A program made the position numbers and the translations under genes. From the NCBI RefSeq assembly GCF_003841505.1, contig NZ_REGA01000010.1, positions 1 to 64,000 of the forward strand: DNA of 64,000 bases. Reading direction: 5' to 3'. Below the pieces are notes generated by a model. The model saw only the letters and a program-made list of their open reading frames with translations, was not told where the DNA came from and did no database searches. Each line of letters begins with the position of its first letter. The stretch's first letter is position 1. The DNA is from Natrarchaeobius chitinivorans (GTDB lineage Archaea > Halobacteriota > Halobacteria > Halobacteriales > Natrialbaceae). This document shows positions 17,131 to 25,250 of this stretch, piece after piece.

Positions 17131-19107
17131 ATGAGCACTCACCGACCCACGTTTCCCGACTCGCTGCCGGACGTAGCGTACACGCTCTTTGCCGTCCTGT
17201 TCTGGGTGTTCGTGATCGTCTTTGCATACACGCTGTTTCTCCCTCGCAGACAGTTCGGCGTCGTGTTTCTCGGGGCGATGATCTGTCTGTACGTCCTCTC
17301 GGAACTCAGGACCGCAGTCGAAGACGGGCCGACGTACGACGTCGCGTTGCTGATCTTTTCGGCCGTTTCGACCGTCGCCGCGACCGTCTACGTGACCTAT
17401 CAGTTCGAGTTGCTCATCACCGTCCGGTCCGGATACGCGTACACGCACGAGTACGCGATCGCGGCAGCGTTCGTCGTCTCGGTCCTGTATCTCACCTACC
17501 GCGAGTTCGGCGTCTCGTTTCTGATGGTCGTCCTCGCGGCGATCGGCTACGGCTACCTCGGGCCGTACTTCCCCGGGTTGCTCGCACACGGCGGATACAC
17601 CACGACGCGGCTGCTCAACATGCTCGTCCTCGACGTGAGGGGGTTCTACGGGGAACTGAACGAGATCGTCGCAGCGTGGGTCGCGCTCTTTCTCCTGCTG
17701 GCGGGACAGCTGAAAGCCTACGGCGCGTTCGACCTCATCCTCCGGCTGGCGTTCCGGGCGGGGACGTATCTCAGATCGGGGGTCGCCCAGTCGGCGGTCG
17801 TCGCGAGTACGATCATCGGGTCGGTAAACGGATCCGCGGCCGCGAACGCCGCGATGACCGGTTCGTTCACCATCCCGCTGATGAAAAAGAGCGGTCTTCG
17901 GTCGGAAACGGCCGGCGGAATCGAATCCGTGGCGTCCTCCGGCGGGCAGTTGCTGCCGCCGGTGATGGGCGCTGCCGCGTTCGTGATGGCGTCGCTTCTG
18001 GGGATTCAGTACGTCGACGTTCTCGTCGCCGGCCTCTTCCCGGCGGTTATCTTTCTGGCGTCGGTCGCCGTCGCGGTCCACTACACCTGTATCCTCCAGA
18101 TGGACTCCTTCGAGTTCGACGTCTCGAACCACCTCGACGAGGAGCGAACGACGGGCGAACTGCTGACCGAGGGAGTTCGGTTCGCGATCCCGTTCGTCAC
18201 GCTCATCTACTTCCTCGGAATCGCACAGTGGACGATTACGAGCGCCGCGCTGGTCACGTGTGTGATCATGTTCGGGACCGGAATCGGCGTCCCGCTCCTT
18301 CGCAACGCGTACACTGGCGAAAGTGGATGGAGCGCACTGCTGTGGCAACTCGGCGGGGAAACGGTCGACGGAGCGCGATACGGCGTGACGACGCTCGCCC
18401 CAATCGCGATCATCGTCGCCTCGATCAACGGCGTCGTCGACATCTTCGTCTCGACCGGCGTCCCCGGGTTGATCTCGCTCGCACTTATCGACCTCTCCGG
18501 CGGCGTCATGGCCGTCGCCATCCTGCTCGCGTTCGCCGTCTGTATCCTCCTCGGACTGGGGATGCCCACCGTCGCGGCGTACACGATCGTCGCGCTGTTG
18601 ATCGCGCCGAGTCTCACGACCGACTTCCTGCTCCCCGATCTGGCCGCCCACTACTTCGTCTTCTACACCGCGATACTCTCCGGACTCACGCCGCCGATCG
18701 CGGTGAGCGTCGTCGTCGCCGCTGGCGTCGCCCAGTCGAACTTCTGGTATACCTGTAAGGAAGCGCTGAAGATCGCGGCCCCTCTCTACGCGTTGCCAGT
18801 CGCGTTCATCTACAACCCCGAGATCGTCACCGGGGGGATAACCGTCGCCACGCTCGTCTCCTCGCTGGTCGCACTCGGCGGGGCGATCACCATCGTTCAC
18901 TCGCTGAACTATCCGATCCTGGCGGCGAAATCGCGGGGGCTACAGTACCTGGCTCGAGCCGTCCTGCTCACCGTCGGCTTCCTCGCGATGGCGTACCCGA
19001 TGGGCCCCGTTCGACTGGCCTTTTTCGTCGCCGGCGTCGCGTTCATCGCCGTCCACGTCAACGGCGCGTTCGATGCGATACCGGGTCGATCGTCGCTCTC
19101 GAGATAA
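17131..19107 (+). CDS. TRAP transporter permease, fused 4TM/12TM (DctQM-type) for TAXI receptors
   Basis: 658 residues, almost wholly hydrophobic, with an N-terminal block of about four to five spans and a long C-terminal DctM-like block. Diagnostic DctM-like segments include GSVNGSAAANAAMTGSFTIP, a SSGGQLLPPVMGAAAF loop, and the GLGMPTVAAYTIVA and GLTPPIAVSV motifs near residues 470-530. TAXI-type TRAP systems usually have the small and large membrane subunits fused, exactly as here. It moves the receptor-delivered solute across the membrane with an ion gradient, probably sodium. It follows the receptor gene in the same orientation. Confidence 0.94.
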   Translation: MSTHRPTFPDSLPDVAYTLFAVLFWVFVIVFAYTLFLPRRQFGVVFLGAMICLYVLSELRTAVEDGPTYDVALLIFSAVSTVAATVYVTYQFELLITVRSGYAYTHEYAIAAAFVVSVLYLTYREFGVSFLMVVLAAIGYGYLGPYFPGLLAHGGYTTTRLLNMLVLDVRGFYGELNEIVAAWVALFLLLAGQLKAYGAFDLILRLAFRAGTYLRSGVAQSAVVASTIIGSVNGSAAANAAMTGSFTIPLMKKSGLRSETAGGIESVASSGGQLLPPVMGAAAFVMASLLGIQYVDVLVAGLFPAVIFLASVAVAVHYTCILQMDSFEFDVSNHLDEERTTGELLTEGVRFAIPFVTLIYFLGIAQWTITSAALVTCVIMFGTGIGVPLLRNAYTGESGWSALLWQLGGETVDGARYGVTTLAPIAIIVASINGVVDIFVSTGVPGLISLALIDLSGGVMAVAILLAFAVCILLGLGMPTVAAYTIVALLIAPSLTTDFLLPDLAAHYFVFYTAILSGLTPPIAVSVVVAAGVAQSNFWYTCKEALKIAAPLYALPVAFIYNPEIVTGGITVATLVSSLVALGGAITIVHSLNYPILAAKSRGLQYLARAVLLTVGFLAMAYPMGPVRLAFFVAGVAFIAVHVNGAFDAIPGRSSLSR

Positions 19108-19194
19108 CGTCTTCCGCTGATTCGGCTCTCCGACACTCTTAGAAACGACGGCAGGAAGTAGGCACCCGCTCCGACCAGCGCTTTCTCTCCGCAG

Positions 19195-21234
19195 TTACGA
19201 CGCCTCTTCGAGTTTCTCGATGGCGTCGGGGTTTTCGATGCTCGAGAGGTCGCCGAGTTCGTCGCCGGTGTATGCGGCTTCGACGATCCGGCGGACGATC
19301 TTCCCCGACTGAGTCTTGGGGAACTCGTCGACGAACAGCAACTCGCGCGGCCGGAACGGCTTGCCGAGTTCCTCGCCGACCTGCTCACGCAACGCCTCGC
19401 GGAGGTCGTCGCTTTCTTCGTAATCGTGCTCGAGGACGACGTAGGCGACGACGGCGGTACCGGTGGTTTCGTCGGGTGCGCCGACGGCGGCGGCCTGGTT
19501 GACCGCCTCGTGGTCGATGAGCGCACCTTCGACTTCGGCGGGGCCGACCTTGCGGCCGGCGACGTTGAGCGCGTCGTCGGCCCGCCCGTGGAGGAACCAG
19601 AAGCCGTCGGCGTCCTTCTGAGCCCAGTCGCCGTGGTCCCACACGTTCTCCCAGGTCGACCAGTACTCCGCTCTGTAGCGTTCGTCGCCCGACCACAGCG
19701 ATTTCGTCATCGAGGGACAGGAGTCGCGGGCGACGAGATATCCGCGCTCGTTGGCGTCGGCGACGGAGTCCCCGGAGGCGTCGACGATATCGATATCCAT
19801 GCCGAGTCCGGGGCCGCCGAGCGTACAGGGTTTCATCGGCTGGTTGGGCATCGGCATGAGGAAACAGCCACAGATTTCGGTGCCGCCGGAGATGTTGATG
19901 ATCGGGCACTCGCCGCCGCCGACGTTCTCGTAGAACCACCGCCAGGATTCGGGATCCCAGGGCTCGCCGGTCGATCCCAGAATCCGCAATGAGGAGAGGT
20001 CGTGTCCCTCGAGCCACTCGTCACCGTGTTTGCGGAGCGCGCGGATAGCCGTTGGGGAGATACCGAACTGCGTCAGCGAGTGCCGATCGATCATTTCCCA
20101 AAACCGGTCGGGGTCGGGATAGTCGGGCGCACCTTCGTACATGAAGACGGTGCCGCCGAACGTGTGGACCCCGATCAGGGTCCAGGGCCCCATCATCCAG
20201 CCGATGTCCGACACCCAGAAGAAGCGATCCGCGGGTTTCAGATCCATCCCGAAGTACAGTTCCTTGGCACACTGAACCTGGACGCCCGCGTGGGTGTGGA
20301 CGATTCCCTTCGGTTTGCCCGTCGTGCCCGACGAGTACAGCAGCATCGACTCCTGGCTCGAGGGCAGCGATTTCGTCTCGTAGGCGTCGGATTGGGACTC
20401 GACGGCGTCGGTCCACCACTCGTCGCGGTCGTCGGTCCAGGGGATCTCGTGATCGCCGTTTCCATCTCCGCGGGAACCCAACCGGTCGAAGACGATCGTG
20501 TGCTCGACGTGTCCCGCCTGGTCGATAGCCTCGTCGGCCGACGACTTGAGATAGATGGGATCTCCCCTGCGATAGAAGCCGTCGCCGGTGAACAGTACGG
20601 AGCACTCGGCGTCGGCGAGGCGGGTGGCGACGGCGTCGACGCCGAACCCGGAGAAGATCGGAACCGCGATCGCGCCGACCTCGAAGCAGCCGTAGAGGAT
20701 CGAGACGACTTCCGGCACCATCGGCATGTAGAGACCGACCGTGTCGCCGGTCTCGATCCCGCGCTCCTCGAGTGCGTTCGCCACCCGGTTCGACTGGCGC
20801 TCGAGTTCGTGGTAGGTGAGTTCCCGAACCTCGCCGTTTTCGCCCTCCCAGATGGTCGCGACGGCGTTGCGGCGTGGCTCGTCGACGGCGGCGTGGCGAT
20901 CGACGACGTTGTGAGCGATGTTGAGTTTTCCGCCGGGATACCAGTCGGTGAACTGGGGCCCCTCGGTGTCGTCCCGGACGGCGTCGTAGGGCTCGTCGAA
21001 CTCGATGTCGAGGTAGTCGACGACCTCGTCCCAGAACCACTCGAGGCCCGACTCCTCGATCACTTCGCGGTCGGTGGTCGTCCGCTCGATCAACGCGTCG
21101 TAGTCGTCGATGCCGTACTCGCGTGCGAACGCGGCGACGTTGGTCGACTCGGCGAACCGGTCGTCCGGCTCGTGGACGATCTCGTCGATCTCCTCGAGGC
21201 TCGAGTCGGTACCGTCGCTGGCTTGCTCGCTCAT
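19195..21234 (-). CDS. AMP-forming acyl-CoA synthetase (acetyl-CoA synthetase family)
   Basis: 679 residues. ATP-binding P-loop motif SSGTTGKPKG (residues ~295-305), a GGTEICG adenylation motif, and the C-terminal motif PKTQSGKIVRR with Lys645, the residue that is catalytic and the usual target of acylation control. Length and the WYPGGKLNIAHN segment fit the acetyl-/propionyl-CoA synthetase group; the residues that set acyl size were not resolved by reading, so acetate, propionate or another short acid are all possible. It is monocistronic and convergent with the TRAP permease gene. An A/T-rich patch upstream of its ATG may hold its promoter. Confidence 0.9.
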   Translation of the reverse strand: MSEQASDGTDSSLEEIDEIVHEPDDRFAESTNVAAFAREYGIDDYDALIERTTTDREVIEESGLEWFWDEVVDYLDIEFDEPYDAVRDDTEGPQFTDWYPGGKLNIAHNVVDRHAAVDEPRRNAVATIWEGENGEVRELTYHELERQSNRVANALEERGIETGDTVGLYMPMVPEVVSILYGCFEVGAIAVPIFSGFGVDAVATRLADAECSVLFTGDGFYRRGDPIYLKSSADEAIDQAGHVEHTIVFDRLGSRGDGNGDHEIPWTDDRDEWWTDAVESQSDAYETKSLPSSQESMLLYSSGTTGKPKGIVHTHAGVQVQCAKELYFGMDLKPADRFFWVSDIGWMMGPWTLIGVHTFGGTVFMYEGAPDYPDPDRFWEMIDRHSLTQFGISPTAIRALRKHGDEWLEGHDLSSLRILGSTGEPWDPESWRWFYENVGGGECPIINISGGTEICGCFLMPMPNQPMKPCTLGGPGLGMDIDIVDASGDSVADANERGYLVARDSCPSMTKSLWSGDERYRAEYWSTWENVWDHGDWAQKDADGFWFLHGRADDALNVAGRKVGPAEVEGALIDHEAVNQAAAVGAPDETTGTAVVAYVVLEHDYEESDDLREALREQVGEELGKPFRPRELLFVDEFPKTQSGKIVRRIVEAAYTGDELGDLSSIENPDAIEKLEEAS

Positions 21235-21676
21235 TAGGATAGATCACGGACCGCGAATATATTCACTGTTACGAAACCTCGAATATCGGAGCGGATCGGT
21301 TCCGTCCAGGTTGGTACCTCCTGGAATATCATAAGCAAATAGTCATTATAGGAAAATTGCGGAATTAAATTGTATAGTTCAATCAATACTATGTCTGACA
21401 GTGGTCGACTCCCGTCCAACGAGTCGTGAACGCGGCCAGTCCATATCTCGAGTGTATGAACTCACCTGTCGAACACCGTTCGACCGGTGTCGCTACGCCG
21501 TCATCAACCCTAATCGGTAGGCTGGTGGAGAACTGCCGGTTTTATCGACGAGAAGCCGTCTTGGAGGGATCGTGTTTACCGATCGGTCGGTGGAGGAACA
21601 CAGCAACTGGATCACCGTTTTGTCGTCCAGCGCCGCGATATCGACAGTGCAGAAAACTAAATAAAATGCATATTTC

Positions 21677-21690
21677 TCACAATATTGTGA
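21677..21690. repeat. Perfect 14-base palindrome
   Basis: TCACAATATTGTGA reads the same on both strands and sits in an A/T-rich patch (21655-21720). It looks like a binding site for a dimeric regulator, but no adjacent promoter or gene is evident. Confidence 0.5.
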
Positions 21691-21793
21691 AGCATCAAAA
21701 ACAGCAATTATATTACCCTTCTGTCTCCACAGGGGCTTTGTGTTCTCGGCGAGTCCGGAATGCTGTCAGACAACCGATGAACTAATTCACACA

Positions 21794-21826
21794 TCGATAT
21801 CTGAGGCCGTGAAACACAGATATCGA
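21794..21826. terminator. Hairpin with 10-base perfect arms
   Basis: TCGATATCTG (21794-21803) pairs exactly with 21817-21826, loop 13 bases. It precedes the vapBC pair by about 150 bases. Possible transcription terminator or structured element; function not shown. Confidence 0.4.
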
Positions 21827-21938
21827 CTTTCTCCGGGGGCGTGGTAACGAAGTTTCGAAAGAGGTGGTGGCCCAGCTGAGTCGGACTCCGATATATGTGG
21901 GTGGTGATTAGAGAGGAGAGTGGCCCCACCGACAATCA

Positions 21939-21983
21939 GTAGTACGAAGCTTCCGTAGTACAACTCAATATACTGGGTAGTAC
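21939..21983 (+). promoter_or_regulatory. Three GTAGTAC direct repeats, candidate VapBC autoregulatory operator
   Basis: GTAGTAC occurs at 21939-21945, 21955-21961 and 21977-21983, directly before and at the start of the antitoxin frame. Antitoxins of this class bind repeated or palindromic sites in their own promoters, so this is a reasonable operator; the assignment is inference. Confidence 0.45.
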
Positions 21984-22275
21984 CAGAGATCCGGAAGTCG
22001 TACGCGTCTCACAGAAGGGACAGACGACGATCCCGAAGGCGCTTCGAGAGAAGTACGGGATCGACACCCCTGGTGGGGTGTTCATTTACGAGGAAGACGA
22101 GCGAATCGTCGTCGAACCGATTCCGTCACTCGAGGAGTTAGGCGGGATTCACGCTGACACTGATCGCGACCGTGGCGACGTGCTCGAGCGCGTTCGCGAG
22201 TTGAAACGCGAGCAACGCCGGCGTGAGGATAGCCGTGCCGACCGACTCCGACCGACTGATTCGGAGGACGAGTGA
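21973..22275 (+). CDS. AbrB/SpoVT-fold antitoxin (VapB-like), non-canonical start
   Basis: The frame carries a clear swapped-hairpin AbrB DNA-binding domain (VVRVSQKGQTTIPKALREKY), then a hydrophilic charged tail that would wrap the toxin. The domain begins about eight codons before the first GTG that could start translation inside it (22078), so that GTG would cut the domain in half. Reading upstream in frame there is no ATG, GTG or TTG before the stop at 21940-21942; the only options are ATA 21970 or CTG 21973. I place the start at CTG 21973 with low confidence (100 residues). Either translation uses a rare start codon or an ATG has mutated and the antitoxin is weakened. The stop overlaps the toxin start by 4 bases (GTGA). 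Confidence 0.72.
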   Translation: MGSTRDPEVVRVSQKGQTTIPKALREKYGIDTPGGVFIYEEDERIVVEPIPSLEELGGIHADTDRDRGDVLERVRELKREQRRREDSRADRLRPTDSEDE

Positions 22276-22709
22276 GCGACCGGTACGTCTTCGACATTGA
22301 AGCGATCATCGCCTACCTCTACGACGAGCCGGGTCGGGACGTCGTCGAAGCGTATCTCGAAGACGTTCGTGACGGTGTCGTCGACGGGCTGTTGGCAGAA
22401 ACCAACGCTGGTGAAGTACTGTCTCTCGTTGCCCGCTTCGAAGGTATCGACGACCAGCCAACGACGGACTCACTTCGAACTGCCGATCGCGATCTCCGTG
22501 CACTCGAGCGGTGGGGGATTCAGATCGAACGTGCTGACTGGCGGCTTGCTGGTGAGGTGAAAGCGGACGGATACATTTCGTTTGCGGACGCTCACGGCGT
22601 TGCGCTCGCCTACGAGACGGATGCGACACTGATCGCCGGTGGTGACGACGACTTCGAGACGCTCCCGATCGATGTCGATGTCGTTCGATTTCGGAACGAG
22701 AGTGTATAA
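22272..22709 (+). CDS. PIN-domain toxin (VapC-like ribonuclease)
   Basis: 145 residues with the PIN-domain acidic set: Asp8 in YVFDIEAI, Glu in LLAETNAGEV (about residue 43), an Asp in FADAHGVALA (about residue 103), and Asp residues in GGDDDFETL (about 118-120). These acids hold the metal ions for RNA cleavage. VapC toxins cut tRNA or rRNA and are held inactive by the upstream antitoxin. The GTG start overlaps the antitoxin stop by 4 bases, so the pair is translated together. The gene is convergent with the giant-protein operon, with only 15 bases between stops. Confidence 0.88.
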   Translation: MSDRYVFDIEAIIAYLYDEPGRDVVEAYLEDVRDGVVDGLLAETNAGEVLSLVARFEGIDDQPTTDSLRTADRDLRALERWGIQIERADWRLAGEVKADGYISFADAHGVALAYETDATLIAGGDDDFETLPIDVDVVRFRNESV

Positions 22710-22724
22710 TGGCTGGGGCGCCAC

Positions 22725-25250
22725 TTAGTAGGACTCACGGAGGACGAGTTTACCGTCCTCGTCGTAGAGCGAAATCGTATCGCCATCGTTGTTCCAGACG
22801 GGGCGTCCGTAGCCCCAGTACACGGTCGAATCGGTGTCGGTCCCGGATCCTGTCCGGAGCGTGATCGTCTCGCCCGGTGCCAGTTCGGTCCCGTCCGGGA
22901 ACTGGTAGGCGTGGTTGGCATCGTCCTCGACGCGCCAGCCCGCTAGATCGACGGTTTCTGGCCCCTCGTTCTCGAGGGCCACGTACTCCTCGGTGAGGTT
23001 CTCCCAGTCGTTTCCTGGCGCGTCCGGCTGGAATTCGGCGATTCTAACCGGCCCGTTCTGGACGTCTGTGGGTGGGGTGGGATAAGCGTGTTCCAGGACG
23101 AGTTCCCCGTCGGCGTTGGAAACGGTCACGACGTCGCCGGTTTTGTTCCAGATCGGGCGACGATACCCCCAGTAAAAGTCCCCGTCACCGTCCTCGCCGA
23201 CTCCGGTACGAAGCGTTATCGTCCCTCCTGGCGAGACCTCAACACCATCGGGGAACTCGTAGGCGTGGTTCGCGTCGTCCTCGACACACCACCGCGAGAG
23301 GTCGAGCCAGCCGCCGCCGGCGTTCTCGAATCGGACGTACTCGCCGTCGAGATGCTCGAAAGGCCCACCCGGTGACTCCGGCTCGACGTCCGTGAGGACG
23401 AGTCGCCCCGTCGGGGGAATCGCCTCACCGTCGGGCATGGAGTCAGTATCGTCGACGGGTGGATCTCCGTCCCCGACACGGGGGTCGACGAGCTGGTCGA
23501 ACGCCAGTCCGCTGTCTGTCCGACCGCGGTCAACGTTCGTGTGCCGGCCACTCCAGAGGTGGACGGTGCCGTCGGTCCACCGCGTGTACTGGTAGGTCCG
23601 CGAGATGGTCTTGCCCCGGCGCGGGACCTCCCGTTTGGGGATCGAGAGCTCTCCCGAGAGCAGTCGACCGATCGGTGCGGGTGGCTCCTCGCCGTCCGTG
23701 AAGACGCGTCCCCTGTCGAGGGTGACCTCTCCGAGGTCGACTCGCCGGGGCAAGAGCGGGAACCAGTTCTCGGGAACGGCAGACGAGAGCTGGTAGGCGA
23801 CGTCGGCCTCCTCGCTCGTTGCCACCGGTTCCGTGGACTCGTCGTCGACCGCAGTCTCGGTCCGCCGATCACGGGCCTGGCCGACCGTGCCCTCGACCGA
23901 GCGCTCGATCGCCCACCCGACGTTCGCCAGCTCGTCGCGGCCGAAGGCGATCTCCTCGACCGTGTCGCTCTCGATGGTCGATCCGAGTACGGGCGGGAGG
24001 AACAACCCGCGATCGTCGCCGTCCGGTGACAGCGGGAACGAGTAGACGTTCCAGTTCGTCGTCGGGTCGTCGTCGACGTCGACCGCGTCCTCGACCTCGA
24101 TCGTCTCGTTGAAGGTCGTCTCGAGGGTGAGGTCGGTAACCTCGGCGATCGAACCGACGTGCTGGTCGATCGGGAGGGTGAACCAGTCGTTCCCGTAGAC
24201 CAGGCCGAACTCCAGGAGCAGGAGCCGCGAGAGGTCCTCAGGGGCGGCTTCGACGGCCGAGAAGTCCACCCCGTCGTCTTCGATTTCCCACCACCGGTAG
24301 GCGGGCATGCCCTTGAACCGAGAGGGCGTCGGAATCCGGTCGTGTGTGTCCGTATCGCTTGCCGGTCCACTCTCGTCGCTCGGTTCCAGGCCGGCATCGT
24401 GCTCGACCGAAAAGTCATCCCAGTCGAGGCGTCCACCCTCGTAGGAGCCGGAAGCGAGGACGGTCTCCCGGTCGCCGCTGCCGGTCGAGACGTCGAATGC
24501 GTACTCGAGGCGCTCGTCGTCCCACGTGCGTTCGCCGTCTTCGGGCTCCTGGTAGGCGTCGTCGTACCAGTCTCGGTACTCATCGAGTCGGTCCCAGAAG
24601 GCGTGAAGATCGTCGTCGCCGTCGACCTCCTCGGGGTCGAAGGTTTCCGGAACCACCGTGTCCGGGAGCGCAACCTCGAGGTCCTCCGCTGTCACGGCCG
24701 CTCGGAAGTCCCGCTCGTCGTCGTAGCCCCAGGCCGACCGAATCTCGTCCCCGTCGACCGTCCTGCCGGCCATGACCGAGGCGTACCGACGGCCGTCGTC
24801 GGCGTCGGTCTCGTCGACGAGCAGGGCCGGCGGGAAGTCCTCGGCCACCAAGCCGAAGCGATCGGAGAGGAGTCGGAGGAAGTGCGACCCAGCCTCGGCT
24901 GCCAGCCGGAGGTCTTTCTCCGGCTCGTCGGGCTCGGTTGGCCGAACGCGCTCGCGCTCGACCAGCGTCTCGAGTGGTGGCTGCGTCGATTCATCACCGT
25001 CGAAGACGGTATCGACGACGGAATCGTCGCTGTTGTCGGGGCTGAACCTGGCCATCGGGTCCTCGGTGATCTCGATTGACGCGTCGACGAGCGACCCGGC
25101 GTCCTGGCCGGTCAGTTCGCCGGTTTGCCACTGGCGACCGAGCAACCAGAGGGGGTCGTGAACGGGGGCCTGCAACCCGTCGACGAGATCTCGGTCTCGC
25201 GTTCTGGGCTCGAGACGCGACCAGGTCGTCACGGACCGTGGATCCATCAC
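22725..25250 (-). CDS. Large uncharacterised protein with two C-terminal lamin-tail-like domains
   Basis: 841 residues from a GTG at 25250 whose first bases (GTGA) overlap the stop of the 2199-residue gene. The N-terminus has a distinctive segment LLGRQWQTGELTGQDAGSL (about residues 36-54), and a middle block contains LLLLEFGLVYGNDWFTLP (about 350-367); I know of no function for either. The C-terminus has two lamin-tail-like beta-sandwich repeats at about 615-723 and 731-841, each with a WLDLSRW/VDLAGW core, a DDANHAY-x-FPDG segment, an ITLRTG strand and a WNNDGD or WNKTGD turn. Lamin-tail domains in prokaryotes are usually found in secreted or surface proteins, but no signal peptide or membrane span is visible. 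Last gene of the giant-protein operon; probably a structural or adhesive terminal component (inference). Confidence 0.85.
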   Translation of the reverse strand: MMDPRSVTTWSRLEPRTRDRDLVDGLQAPVHDPLWLLGRQWQTGELTGQDAGSLVDASIEITEDPMARFSPDNSDDSVVDTVFDGDESTQPPLETLVERERVRPTEPDEPEKDLRLAAEAGSHFLRLLSDRFGLVAEDFPPALLVDETDADDGRRYASVMAGRTVDGDEIRSAWGYDDERDFRAAVTAEDLEVALPDTVVPETFDPEEVDGDDDLHAFWDRLDEYRDWYDDAYQEPEDGERTWDDERLEYAFDVSTGSGDRETVLASGSYEGGRLDWDDFSVEHDAGLEPSDESGPASDTDTHDRIPTPSRFKGMPAYRWWEIEDDGVDFSAVEAAPEDLSRLLLLEFGLVYGNDWFTLPIDQHVGSIAEVTDLTLETTFNETIEVEDAVDVDDDPTTNWNVYSFPLSPDGDDRGLFLPPVLGSTIESDTVEEIAFGRDELANVGWAIERSVEGTVGQARDRRTETAVDDESTEPVATSEEADVAYQLSSAVPENWFPLLPRRVDLGEVTLDRGRVFTDGEEPPAPIGRLLSGELSIPKREVPRRGKTISRTYQYTRWTDGTVHLWSGRHTNVDRGRTDSGLAFDQLVDPRVGDGDPPVDDTDSMPDGEAIPPTGRLVLTDVEPESPGGPFEHLDGEYVRFENAGGGWLDLSRWCVEDDANHAYEFPDGVEVSPGGTITLRTGVGEDGDGDFYWGYRRPIWNKTGDVVTVSNADGELVLEHAYPTPPTDVQNGPVRIAEFQPDAPGNDWENLTEEYVALENEGPETVDLAGWRVEDDANHAYQFPDGTELAPGETITLRTGSGTDTDSTVYWGYGRPVWNNDGDTISLYDEDGKLVLRESY

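Larger units (their letters stand above)
21235..21972. other. Low-gene-density region upstream of vapBC
   Basis: About 740 bases, more A/T-rich than the flanks, with no convincing gene. It holds a perfect 14-base palindrome TCACAATATTGTGA (21677-21690), a 10-base-arm hairpin (21794-21826) and three GTAGTAC repeats next to the antitoxin. It may be a decayed integration site or the regulatory zone of the toxin-antitoxin pair. Confidence 0.5.

Noticed and set aside
17095-18900. Minus-strand 601-codon open frame
   Set aside because: Antisense to the TRAP permease, whose hydrophobic segments are unmistakable; the reverse frame is an artificial Arg/Asp-rich string.
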